Source: Perkinsus chesapeaki (Eukaryota; Perkinsozoa; Perkinsida; Perkinsidae). From it: a stretch of 30,277 nt of DNA. Positions 21,281-30,277 of the stretch are shown piece after piece. The stretch covers positions 1 through 30,277 of the forward strand of contig JAAPAO010000438.1 in NCBI GenBank assembly GCA_013115145.1. Direction: 5' to 3'. The position numbers and the translations under genes are program-made. The notes under the pieces were generated by a model. The model saw nothing but the letters and a program-made list of their open reading frames with translations. It did no database searches and was not told the DNA's origin. How positions within the stretch are numbered: position 1 is the stretch's first letter; each line of letters starts with the position of its first letter.

Positions 21281-22417
21281 ATGGCTTTAACTAAACTTGT
21301 ATCCATGGCTGGGTTATGGTCTGTTGGAGGATCATCTATATCTCTCCCATTCGAGGATGGTAAAGTGTCAATGGGTCTGGATGGCCAATCCACAAAAGTT
21401 CGTATCGATTCCGGCAGTGCGAGATTTTTCGTTGTTTATGGGCCAGAGTACGAAAAAAGAAATAAAAGTTGCAATGACATTAAAGTCTGTTATTTTTGCC
21501 CTCCCAACCACCCATGTGATGATATCCTTGAACGGAAGAATTGGACAGTTTTTTTCGGAGATGGTGATGTCTATACTTATGTCGAACATATTGTGTCTCT
21601 CAATCTTGGTGACATTGTCATACCCGAAGTCAGTATCGGACTTGTCATCAATTTTTATAACATACACGATCGAGATTCCCCTCCAGATGGTTTTCTGGGT
21701 CTATCGCACGGTCGCATTGGTATTCCAGAAACTTTTCTGGAACAGCTCAGGAGACTGAGTCTAATCTCTAGTCTTTCCTATAGCATTCTTACCAACGGGG
21801 ATGCGCCAAACTACAACGGTGTAATCATGTTTGACGATTCTACCGGATTGGATGACTCGTTTGTGCGCATTAAAGGGGTTAAAAATCAGCTTGCTGTCGA
21901 CACCTGGTCGATGCAACTCGAAAGCGCTGATGGTAGAAAGTTGGCCCGTCCCTACGACGGAGGTAAAGTGAAGAAAGATAAATCAGTTGCTGTAATCTTT
22001 GACTCCGGTGCAACTGACATATATCTCACAGAGTCGGAATTTGACGTGTTCATCGATGGGTGTCGTGGAAATGTATGGTTCGATGAGGATTCAGATTTTT
22101 ATGTGGTCGAGGAGAAAAATATACATAAGTTGCCTACACTAGTGTTTTACATTGGAGAAAAGAACAGACGAACGGAAATTAGAATTGGGCCCATACACTA
22201 CCTTCAAGTTTGCCAAGATCTTTTGTGTGTAGTGGGTGTACATCCCAGCCCTATCAGGGACGCTACATTCGGCCATCCCTTCTTCTATGCCTATGATGTA
22301 GGATTTGATATATCAACCGAAGAGACAGTCATTTTTATTCGAAAAAATACCCGGGTCGATGGACATGAGGGTGAAGGTGTTGGAGAACTGTTGAAAAGGA
22401 ATAAAGATAAGAGTTAG
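21281..22417 (+). CDS. pepsin-like aspartic protease, copy 1 (A1 family)
   Basis: An intronless 378-residue aspartic endopeptidase. The start is the ATG at 21281 in a strong context (CACCATGG), preceded at 21258-21259 by TTTTGGCAG, a possible (trans-)splice acceptor. The first catalytic motif is IDSGSARFFV (D-S-G-S instead of D-T-G-S), near residue 43; the second is FDSGATDIYL, near residue 242. Both aspartates are present. The usual flap tyrosine position reads FFGDGDVY, so Tyr is Phe here. Two Cys pairs can be seen around residues 63-79 and in VCQDLLCVV. The hydrophobic start (MALTKLVSMAGLWSVGGSS) is at best a weak signal peptide, and there is no long propeptide. The C-terminal tail (about 15 residues) is charged. 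A second, broken copy lies 660 bp downstream in the same orientation. Confidence 0.9.
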   Translation: MALTKLVSMAGLWSVGGSSISLPFEDGKVSMGLDGQSTKVRIDSGSARFFVVYGPEYEKRNKSCNDIKVCYFCPPNHPCDDILERKNWTVFFGDGDVYTYVEHIVSLNLGDIVIPEVSIGLVINFYNIHDRDSPPDGFLGLSHGRIGIPETFLEQLRRLSLISSLSYSILTNGDAPNYNGVIMFDDSTGLDDSFVRIKGVKNQLAVDTWSMQLESADGRKLARPYDGGKVKKDKSVAVIFDSGATDIYLTESEFDVFIDGCRGNVWFDEDSDFYVVEEKNIHKLPTLVFYIGEKNRRTEIRIGPIHYLQVCQDLLCVVGVHPSPIRDATFGHPFFYAYDVGFDISTEETVIFIRKNTRVDGHEGEGVGELLKRNKDKS

Positions 22418-23077
22418 TTCATAACAGGCATTATCATTGCGAGCCGAGATAAGTCTGATAGATCTCAGATGGTCCAAACCAGTATTATCCAAACCACCTA
22501 AATTCGACCATGGTTGATGAAAGATGTTGCATTATAATAAAGGTGTTTTAGATGTACTGTACATGCATATTCCTGAGTTATTACTACTCACTTGGGGGAA
22601 GGGTAGTTGGGACAACTAATGAACCTCATCATTAGTAATCTCGATAAAGTGTACAAAGCGGCGTATTCATCAATATACCTCTACGAACCAGCGCTGCTAT
22701 GAGGGAGATAAGCAAAACCATGTTGAACGAATGATGTTGAAAGTGTGGACGTCTGATATTCTCGGCTATAACTGATATTCCAGAATTTAAATGTTCAATT
22801 TTCTATATAATCTTGATGTGAGCTCTATACCGTTGGTAAGATACTCTTATTAAGAGCTATTACGTATCTTTTGTTAGAATATTCACCTTTTTGAAAGAAT
22901 GCTTTGATGAAAAATTGTTTTTTTCTGGTTCTCCCTGTAACTACATACGCCTGTCCTGGAAATCAAAATGCGGAACTCTGACCTTCTCACGAGGGAGGCT
23001 TCGATGTGGAAAATTGTAATTACTCTTTATACTAGGAGGAATTATCATCGTGGCAGTTGCCATCACATTTCCTCACC
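22418..23077. other. spacer between the two protease copies
   Basis: AT-rich, no coding frame recognised. The last ~27 bp (from GGCAG at 23052) are identical to the leader of copy 1; before that the two upstream sequences are unrelated. Confidence 0.6.
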
Positions 23078-24275
23078 ATGGCTTTAACTAAACTTGTATC
23101 TATGGCTGGGTTATGGTCTGTTGGAGGATCATCTATATCTCTCCCATTCGAGGATGGTAAAGTGTCAATAGGTCTGGATGGCCAATCCACAAAAGTTCGT
23201 ATCGATTCAGGCAGTGCGAGATTTTTCGTTCTCTATGGGCCAGAGTACGAAAAAAGAAATAAAAGTTGCAATGACATTGAAGTCTGTTATTTTTGCCCTC
23301 CCAACCACCCATGTGATGATATCCTTGAACGGAAGAATTGGACAGTTATTTACGGAGATGGTGATGTCTACACTTATGTCGAACATGTTGTGTCTCTCAA
23401 TCTTGGTGACATTGTCATTCCTAAAATAAAGATTGGTGTAGCTATCCATTATTTATAATAGGTTTGGTGAGGATCGTCCCTTTTTCGGAATAGCAGGTCT
23501 ATCACACGGTCGCGTTGGTATTCCAGAGACCTTCCTGGAGCAGCTTCTCCGATTGAATGTGATTTCTAATCCATCCTATCTGATTCATACCGACGGAGAC
23601 GCTCGAAAGTTCAACGGTGAAATCGTGCTAGGTGGCCTTGATAAACTGGACAAATCTTTCGTACGCATCAAGGGCATCAATTCAAAGGTTGCCGTTTATC
23701 TTTGGCCGATGCGACTTGCAACTGCTGATGGAAGGGAATTACCTCCGCTGCTGCCAAACGAGCGCGCAAGTAAGCCTTGCGCCGCATTCGTGGACAGTGG
23801 TGCAACTAACATCGACCTCAAAGACTCTGAACTTGAAAGATTCATCAAAGGAAGCTCTGGAATCGTCTGGTTCAATAACGAACAAAAGAAGTATGTTGTT
23901 GACGAGACAAACCAGCATCGTTTACCTACACTCCTGTTCTACATTGGAGGCAAGACTGGACAAACGGAAATTAGAATTGAACCCAGGCACTACGTCCAGC
24001 GGTGCCTCAAGGGGCTTTGCGTGCTGAAACTCTTCAGAATCTCTGATGAAGATCTGCACTCACTGGGCCATCCAGTTTTTCATGCATATGATGTAGGAGT
24101 CGATTTATCTGGCGAAGAGTCATATATCTTCATTCGCAACAACAAGGAAGCGGCAACTGTCGGGGGCTTGGGCCCGACCACTAGGATCCTTCAACTCAGG
24201 GAGCTATTGAAGAATAAAAACAGAGGGTCATTCTCAGCTTCTAGAAGAGGTGCTGTCAAAACAAAACTACTATGA
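23078..24275 (+). pseudogene. pepsin-like aspartic protease, copy 2, frameshifted
   Basis: A tandem relative of the protease at 21281-22417. It starts at an equivalent ATG (23078), reads IDSGSARFFV and keeps the flap tyrosine (VIYGDGDVY). The frame stops at TAA 23456-23458 after IGVAIHYL. Aligning with copy 1 shows one extra base in copy 2 within about 23440-23455. Shifting by one gives IIYNRFGEDRPFFGIAGLSHG with the same residue count as copy 1, and the frame then stays open to TGA at 24273-24275, including the second motif VDSGATNIDL. So a single +1 insertion separates two good halves, with no room for an intron. The first ~370 bp are almost identical to copy 1, the rest strongly diverged. 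It is either a young pseudogene, a programmed frameshift or a sequencing error. Confidence 0.8.
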
Positions 24276-24756
24276 TGATTCGAACGTACTTGGATCTTGG
24301 TATTGTTGTATAAAGATTTTCACAAAATGGTTGCAAGCATGATAATGATGTTTTAGGTGCGATCCACCACCACCACCTGCTGCTGCTGCTGTGGTTCTGA
24401 GTTAGTCTATCCCCTCATCAATGTAGCAATCGTCAACTTCGCCTCCATTGTACTATTCTCGACTTTAATATGATATTCACAATATGTTAACTCTCACACC
24501 TCACAAGAAGACTGTTAAGAGTCGCAGTGTGGCTTCTGCCGAGGACGGCTCGCACTGGAGATCCAACTGACGCCGTTGTTTTATTTTAATGTCTCTCACT
24601 TCCTCCTCTAACTGTAACGAGTGTATCTCGGCTTGTCTCGAGCGTGCTAAATCGAACTGCACTGCCGAAAGTGGACGCGGCAGTCTGTATGATGAAACGA
24701 GAAGAACGGTTTTATTGGACACCATCTTAAATGGTGGATTCGATGCGGTATAGTCG
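24276..24756. other. spacer with triplet repeats; possible minus-strand open frame
   Basis: 24365-24392 holds short CCA and CTG triplet runs. A minus-strand frame from 24782 to 24501 encodes 93 residues with a charged, possibly coiled-coil middle (EIHSLQLEEEVRDIKIKQRR). It starts inside the first exon of the TBC gene on the other strand. It could be a small divergent gene or chance; I recognise no family. Confidence 0.35.
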
Positions 24757-26742
24757 ATGAACTCCAGTCGATACCTTGCCATATCATTATGTCAGGAACG
24801 CGCTCTTAGCTTGCTCAATAGTCGAGGCTTGCTTCAGAAGTATCGAAGATACATGGCCCTAGAAATCGACAACCCAACGAGGCGGGGAGTTGGTGGGCTA
24901 CATGGATTCACTCCACGTAAGCTCGGCTCGGTATTGAACCCTGAGTCACCCCCAGAGTCGATCCTGCTGTCGATACGCATTCGTGCATCCCTGGGTATCG
25001 GGGAACTGCGCACCAGTGCTGTGCGCAAATGACATTCCATCGGTAACTCCTTTCTTGCTTCAGACAAGAGTGTCACAACCGACGCTTATAACGAACTCAG
25101 CGAAAAGGTGCTGACTAAGTTGCTGAAGCACTCGCTAAAAACCATGGGCGGTCAGCCACTTGTACGAGCCAAGGTTAATCGAACTGTTACGAGAATCGAG
25201 GATGCCGAGGGAGATCCTGAGCACCGAGATCCTCTGATATCTATGGAGGATGTATACTCCGCACTGGTGTCAGCCGAAGGCAATGCTTGTGGGGATTTCA
25301 TATTCAGCGATATGTCAGTAAGCTTGAAGACTGCCACCATTACGGAATTGAGAAAAATGTAGGAAACTCCACGGCAAGCTTGGAACCTTGAATGTTTGAA
25401 TCCCAGAGGCACGATGCGTGATCTATTCTTGGTTCTGGAAAATTAATGTCGGTCGCCGCCCTCTCCCTAGCATGCTCTTACTCTCGGAGAGATGCGAAGG
25501 CCCAGCGGAAACTCGTGCCTGTCGATCCATTTGAACGTGCCTTTGGATATACTCGAATACTGTCTATTCTCATATCAGTTCTCAGTTTTCCTGTTGCACG
25601 ACTTACCCAGCAATCCCTAAGATACGCCTTGCTGGACCCAAACACACAAAGTCATAACATTGGTGCAGCTGATACGGACTCGATCGACGACTGTCGATTG
25701 TCGATGCTTTGCTCGACCGTTCCAGAGCGAAAGTTGGAGGGGCGAGCATTGATAGATTGTGGGTCAGATCCGGGGCGGGTCCGCCGCTTCCTTGCTGGTG
25801 AGGACCATTGCGATCCACTGGAGCTACATTCGATGTGTTATAATTCTGTAGGTGGTGCCCCTGCTCACCTGAGGCTTGCTCTTTGGGCACTCTCCTTGGA
25901 TTCCGAGGTCGGAACAGCGGAGCTCAACGATATCATTAACCGCGCGATCCCGAGTGAGGATTGGATCACCGATGATATTATTCGGTGAGACCGTGGAGGT
26001 TTTGAAGATCGTAACCTATACTTGTCACAGAAACGACGCTGAAGAGAAGGCATCAGATGCCAACTACTTCCCATTCGAAGAACTCATCGAGACTTTGTCA
26101 CTTGTGCTTTCCCGAGATCCATGGGTCAAAACGCACGCTGTCATGGCACCGCATAAGTCGATTATCCCCGATGATGATAAGCTAATCGATTCCGTGGATG
26201 TGACCATACCACCATGCTCGCATATACCCTTCGAGGGTTGGACATGTCTTGCTTGCCCCTTTTCATATCTTGGGGAAGCCCTTAGCCCAACTCTTTACGG
26301 GGTGTATAGAGCTTTTTACTGTCGCTATTGGGTGCGACTTTTATCAATTGAACTCAAAGAAGGCATCAAAGACTCTCTAGCCTATCTTGCCATATTGTGC
26401 GAGAATCTGGTTCTTGAGCTCGCTCCAGAGTTGGTCTTCCGATGTCGATCGACAGACCGATTGCCGTCCGTCCTCAAAATAGCTCTACCTTGGATACTCA
26501 GTGGGTTTGTGGGGTACATCCGACCAGCGCAACTGTTATTGTTGTACGATCGCATCATCGCATTTGATACAGTTGAGCTGGTAGCTATCCTAGCTGCGGC
26601 TGTTATACTATTCCAAAAGGAAGCGTTGATGGTCGCTGATACGGTTGAAGAGGTCGCCACGATATTCTCCAACATGGATTATATACAGGCCATCCCGCTC
26701 ATACAGGGTCTCATCTTCGGTAAAATCCCGCACGAACCATGA
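24757..26742 (+). CDS. TBC1D19-like TBC domain protein
   Basis: A Rab-GAP-fold (TBC) protein most like TBC1D19. Exon 1 from the ATG at 24757 to 25015 (ALSLLNSRGLLQKYRRYMAL). Intron 25016-25063. Exon 2 25064-25358 (KVLTKLLKHSLKTMGGQPLV). Intron 25359-25406, which removes an apparent TAG. Exon 3 25407-25431 (GTMRDLF). Intron 25432-25470. Exon 4 from 25471, with an unresolved intron around 25540-25613 (possibly GT at 25538 to CAG at about 25611), then open to 25984 with APAHLRLALWALSL and EDWITDDIIR. Intron 25985-26030. Exon 5 26031-26742 with NYFPFEELIETLSLVLSRD, PFEGWTCLACPFSYL, LPWILSGFVGYIRPAQLLLL and FDTVELVAILAAAVI. These match the order of the TBC1D19 C-terminal half. The canonical GAP finger motif IxxDxxR is not visible (DDIIRNDA instead), so catalysis is doubtful. 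The target GTPase cannot be told. Confidence 0.8.
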
Positions 26743-27208
26743 AACCATTTTAGTTTCATTCATCTACCACGTTGTATTGGGATTTTAGTCGGGGGTGACC
26801 CTGATCCAGCTTTGGGAGTCCTCAATTTGGACTGACACTGGCCTGTTTATGAGTTCAAAATGAGGACTTGTTCCCAGTGAATTACTGTCAGTAATACTCG
26901 ATCAGCGCTGCTTATCCCGTCAAGTTAAGCGACTGTGGCTGCACGCTGCATTAACGATACGCTATCATAATTGGGATGATGTCGATACCATAACAGCTCA
27001 TAACAGTTTAACTGTTATTACCTCAAGATCAGTATCAATATAGATGTGCATTAATCATCATCATCATCAACAAAATACATCGACTTGGCATGGAGAGGAG
27101 AGTAGTCACGTAATTACTAACAATGGCCAACCTTCTATCACAAAGGAGTACTTCTCCAACAACAGTGAGGCGAGCACTACATGGGCCTATTAATGCCCAC
27201 CTTGCTTG
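26743..27208. other. spacer, nothing recognised
   Basis: No gene seen. A short CAT microsatellite lies at 27055-27068. A minus-strand frame at 27035-27226 looks incidental. Confidence 0.5.
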
Positions 27209-27759
27209 ATGATAGATTCCAATCACTTTCGAGTAGTACCAGTCGACGCATCGAGAGGATCTGAGGGCCTCAAATCTATCGTACGTGATCTAGAGGATCT
27301 AAGGTGGTACCTTGGATGTCAGTTTCCATATGATATAGATTTGGTTAGGAAGGCTTCACTGCGCCACAATGCTCCGACTGATCCCAGGGAATTCAGCACT
27401 GGTCATAGCCCAGAGACAATGGACCAAGTCCGACTCATCCCAGTTGATAGCTCTGCGATGTCTCATGGATCTCATCATACAGTAACATGGTTTATTTGAC
27501 AGTTCTACCGCTGTTGCATCTTGAATTTAGTGGTGCATTCACATGGCCAGTGTGACATTGGGTGACTTTATATACGCGATAGGTATTTGATGCGTTGGCA
27601 AAATCGTCAGTGAGAACACATCAAACATTTTCCGAGGACATGGGTCTCACTGCCTATGATACTGACCGTCCTGCTATTTGGAAAAGCCTTACTAATGTTC
27701 ATGCCGCACTGGATGGTCTCCCCCTCGAATCAATTTGTCTCTTTCCCTCTTTTCATTGA
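27209..27759 (+). CDS. unidentified protein, two exons
   Basis: I do not recognise the family. Exon 1 runs from ATG 27209 to 27481 and reads well as protein (VVPVDASRGSEGLKSIVRDL, then LRWYLGCQFPYDIDLVRKAS and VRLIPVDSSAMSHGSHHT). A donor ACA|GTAACA at 27482 and an acceptor CGATAG ending at 27582 join in phase to exon 2, 27583-27759 (VFDALAKSSVRTHQTFSEDM, LTAYDTDRPAIWKSLTNVHA), with TGA at 27757-27759. VPVDAS and IPVDSS in exon 1 look like an internal echo about 70 residues apart. Without a clear upstream stop-bounded exon the N-terminus may be longer. The gene ends about 120 bp before the TatD start, in the same orientation. Confidence 0.5.
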
Positions 27760-27877
27760 TATACTGGTCATGCCTTGGTCGTAACGACTCGAATTCGGTA
27801 CCGTTGTTATCGCACTCTTGGTTCATGCTTTAGACTTGGCTCTTAGTGGCACAAACTTAGGGTTGCTTTTTTGCTTT

Positions 27878-29737
27878 ATGGCCTCATCAGCGAATCCCAT
27901 CCGGTCGAGATCTCGGCATGGAGGTGAAAAAACCGCACTGAATCAGCTCGTGAAGTGGGGGCTATCTGATACAAAGGATGGATTAGTCGATATTGGTACC
28001 GTTCTTCGGGAAGGACAGGAAAGGTCTCGGACTCCTTGCTGAATCCATCTCCACATCCCGGCTTGGAACTTGGTCCAGCCAGTATTCAGGCGCCTCGCGT
28101 CTATATTAACAAGCCTTGCCCATCGTTTCTGTATGGTTATGTCATCAATCTTCAGGTGCCAACATTAGCTCACTTAATGACGCTCTTCTTGCCACACAGC
28201 TCCGACGCAGCTGGGCTGCTGGGGTTCGACGTATCATAGTTACTGGAACAAGCGTGAGGAGTAAGGCAACGTCAGCATCAGTGCGTACCCTACTCGTATA
28301 TGCCTGACTCACCATTTCTACCGGCATGCTCTGTAGAGCTACACTGCTCCGATTTATTCGACTATTACCCCAGCAGCCTTCGTTACGATAATATCTTCGA
28401 GTGAGGGTCTTGGAGGTTACTCATCTCCGTTGTGTTCAATTTGTTTCGTGCTCTCTGGTAGCCTGCCGTTCGATGACCTCCGCATTGAATTGGCCCCCAC
28501 TGTAATGTAGCCATCTCAGATCGTTTTTCAGAGTCCAAGTGGGCTGAGGCGTTATGCCGCGAGAGGGCCGAGAAAGCGATGCACTCCTCTTTGCCAGCAG
28601 AGGGTCGGCCTGGGCTCTTCTTCACAGCTGGTGTACATCCTCATGAGGTTAAGAACTCCGATAAGGTGCTGACCATTGAGCGGTCTGTATGAGTTATGAT
28701 AGTCTCACTTATAGGACACGATATTGGATATTCGTCGACTGGCAGCATCCCCGTATTGTGTGGCTATTGGGGAATGTGGTCTCGATTACGATCGAATGTT
28801 TTCACCGAGGGAACAGCAGCTCGAGTGGTTCGATAAGCAGGTAACTTCCGAGCCGGGCAATGTTGTTAATTTTGCTCGCACAGCAAATGAGGCAGCTCTG
28901 TGATTGCTGATATCAGCTCAGTTCAGGTGGAGCTGGCCTCTGAGTTAAAGATGCCGCTTTTTCTACACGAAAGAGATAGGGGCAGAGGGTCCCCACTGGG
29001 ATCAGACAAAGACTGCGTATTAATTATCGATATCAATATGGGCTCTTGACATGTTTGATGCTCAGTTGAGGATTCTGTCAAAGCACGGCATCGATCCTAA
29101 ATTAGCGGTCTTCCATTGCTTTACTGGTAGTCGTTCTGTCGCACAAGAATATATAAAAGAAGGCTACTGGATCGGGCTGACTGGGTAGGTTGGAAGGGAA
29201 ATAATGAGATCCTGATATAATGCGACCTGAGATCAGTGTCCCCCACTTTAGTCCGTTGAAGATGTTGTCAAGAGCAACGGTCAGGGCTACTGTTGTTCAG
29301 TTACGTATGTATGCGTGAGAGAGGCTCATCGATTAGATCGATGGTATCATGTGGTTACATTCCTTTATCCCGATTATTACTGGAAACGGATTGTCCATAC
29401 ATGAGAGGTGATGATGATTACTATGATACAGACTGTTTGAGTGGAACTAAGAAGACTGAACCAGCAGGGTAATCTGATTTCGTTCGCGATTCCGTCCGTT
29501 GATTCACATCTCCGTTAACGCTGTACTGGGACCGTCCATGTTGCAACTGCTCACATTAGTGCGATTCTCAGAGCCGTAGCTGTCGCCAACGCCGTGGCGG
29601 AGTTGCTGCAACTGACACCAGAAGAAGTGGCCGAACAAACTACGAAGAACGCTCTCCAAGTGTTCCGAAAGATCGCTTTATTAGAGAATGAAGAAGTTGA
29701 TAAAGAACACTCTTCAGATGAGGAAGGTTTCTGGTGA
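27878..29737 (+). CDS. TatD-family metal-dependent DNase
   Basis: A TIM-barrel, metal-dependent deoxyribonuclease of the TatD/TATDN family, implicated in DNA repair and apoptotic DNA breakdown. Exons: 27878-27995 (LVDIG), 28156-28284 (ANISS, GVRRIIVTGTSV), 28532-28665 (LFFTAGVHPHE), 28715-28840 (YCVAIGECGLDYDRMFSPRE), 28927-29016 (KMPLFLHERD), 29066-about 29187 (LAVFHCFTGSRS, GYWIGLTG), an exon around 29370-29470 (SRLLLETDCPYMRGDDDYYD, KKTEP) and a last exon from about 29570 to TGA 29735-29737 (ANAVAELLQLTPEEVAEQTT, NALQVFRK). Introns 27996-28155, 28285-28531, 28666-28714, 28841-28926 and 29017-29065 keep frame. Metal and catalytic residues are present: D-x-x-x-N at the start (eukaryotic variant of HxH), Glu of GECG, His of FLHERD, His of FHCFTG and Asp of LETDCPY. 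Splice sites between 29187 and 29370 and between 29470 and 29570 are not fixed. The C-terminus has an acidic tail (EHSSDEEGFW). Confidence 0.88.
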
Positions 29738-30277
29738 AAGTGTTTTACCATCACAATTGTGTTGAGCTCGATAAGTCCTGACAGACAGGTCTAGGAATTT
29801 GATTCAAGAACATCCACCATATAGTCCAGTAGTCGTCTCTGAATGGATTCTAGTAGACTCTACCGAAATGCTCGAGTAATAAAGTTCATGAAAGCAATAA
29901 GCGAAAGTCATGAACCCTACAGTTGACAAATTAAGCAGAAGAAGATACTTCAGGGAGGATATTTTTGCGCAACGCGAAGGTTCCGTTTACACGGTACTGT
30001 AATAGCGCTGTACCCAGTGGAGGAACCCAACGCACGAAGGGTAGTCAAGGGACACCTTAAGCCCACACGACTGGTGCAGAATACCGTATGGTGCTAGAAA
30101 GGTACAGCACAGCAGTGGACAGCACGGCTACAAGGCTCAGCCGAAGGAACCAGTCCGCAAGGTGACCATTAGGATGTATGGGGAAGGTGTTCCCATCCAT
30201 TCATAGCAAGGTAATCGCGTTAGCGATTGGCGCGTTAAAATGTGGTAGGTCGAGCCGTAGAGGTTTCGAGGCGCGCT
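29738..30277. other. GC-richer right end with many short hairpins
   Basis: No open frame recognised. From about 29960 the composition changes and several short perfect stems appear: GGGAA/TTCCC at 30180-30194, AATCGC/GCGATT at 30212-30228, GGCT/AGCC around 30126-30142. It could be a structured RNA or the end of a transposable element that continues beyond the window. Confidence 0.35.

Noticed and set aside
25340-25375. second in-frame TAG, in the TBC gene, as evidence for stop-codon recoding
   Set aside because: A 48-nt intron at 25359-25406 (GTAGGA...TCCCAG) removes it in phase, so it does not support recoded TAG codons.
29551-29754. 67-codon minus-strand open frame
   Set aside because: It is the reverse of the TatD C-terminal exon (PEEVAEQTTKNALQVFRK).

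Overview
The window is nuclear DNA from a eukaryote with many very short introns. Most introns I could reconstruct are 38-95 nt with GT...AG ends. The gene content is a phosphonopyruvate decarboxylase, an AAAP amino-acid transporter, an S28 serine peptidase, histone H2B, pepsin-like proteases with DSG active sites, a TBC1D19-like protein and a TatD nuclease. This suggests an alveolate protist, most likely a Perkinsus-type perkinsozoan. That assignment is inference from gene content and intron style; I ran no search. Exon joins were placed by keeping the reading frame open across GT/AG sites and matching family motifs.

Layout. 1-2599 (minus): phosphonopyruvate decarboxylase in at least 12 exons, its last visible intron running into an AT-rich 25-bp tandem repeat. 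2941-6406 (minus): amino-acid permease. 8400-9289 (plus): unidentified gene. 10103-12265 (minus): S28 peptidase with an in-frame TAG between the catalytic Asp and His. 13305-13543: candidate solo LTR. 13951-14190: 17-bp minisatellite ending in inverted copies. 14419-15958 (minus): LINE remnant lacking the core of its reverse transcriptase. 15820-17110: two GATC-saturated blocks. 17420-17761 (minus): intronless H2B. 18816-18872: perfect 27-bp hairpin. 21281-22417 and 23078-24275 (plus): tandem aspartic proteases, the second frameshifted. 24757-26742 (plus): TBC1D19-like protein. 27209-27759 (plus): unidentified coding exons. 27878-29737 (plus): TatD-family nuclease.

The genes do not form one pathway. 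The observation I rate highest is that three short GT...AG units (two of them confirmed introns of the decarboxylase gene) share an identical 11-mer, GGTTCGATCCC, followed by a similar tail. It looks like the T-arm/B-box of a tRNA. This could be a family of introner-like or tRNA-derived intron elements. I did not find convincing evidence of a wholly new multi-gene system.
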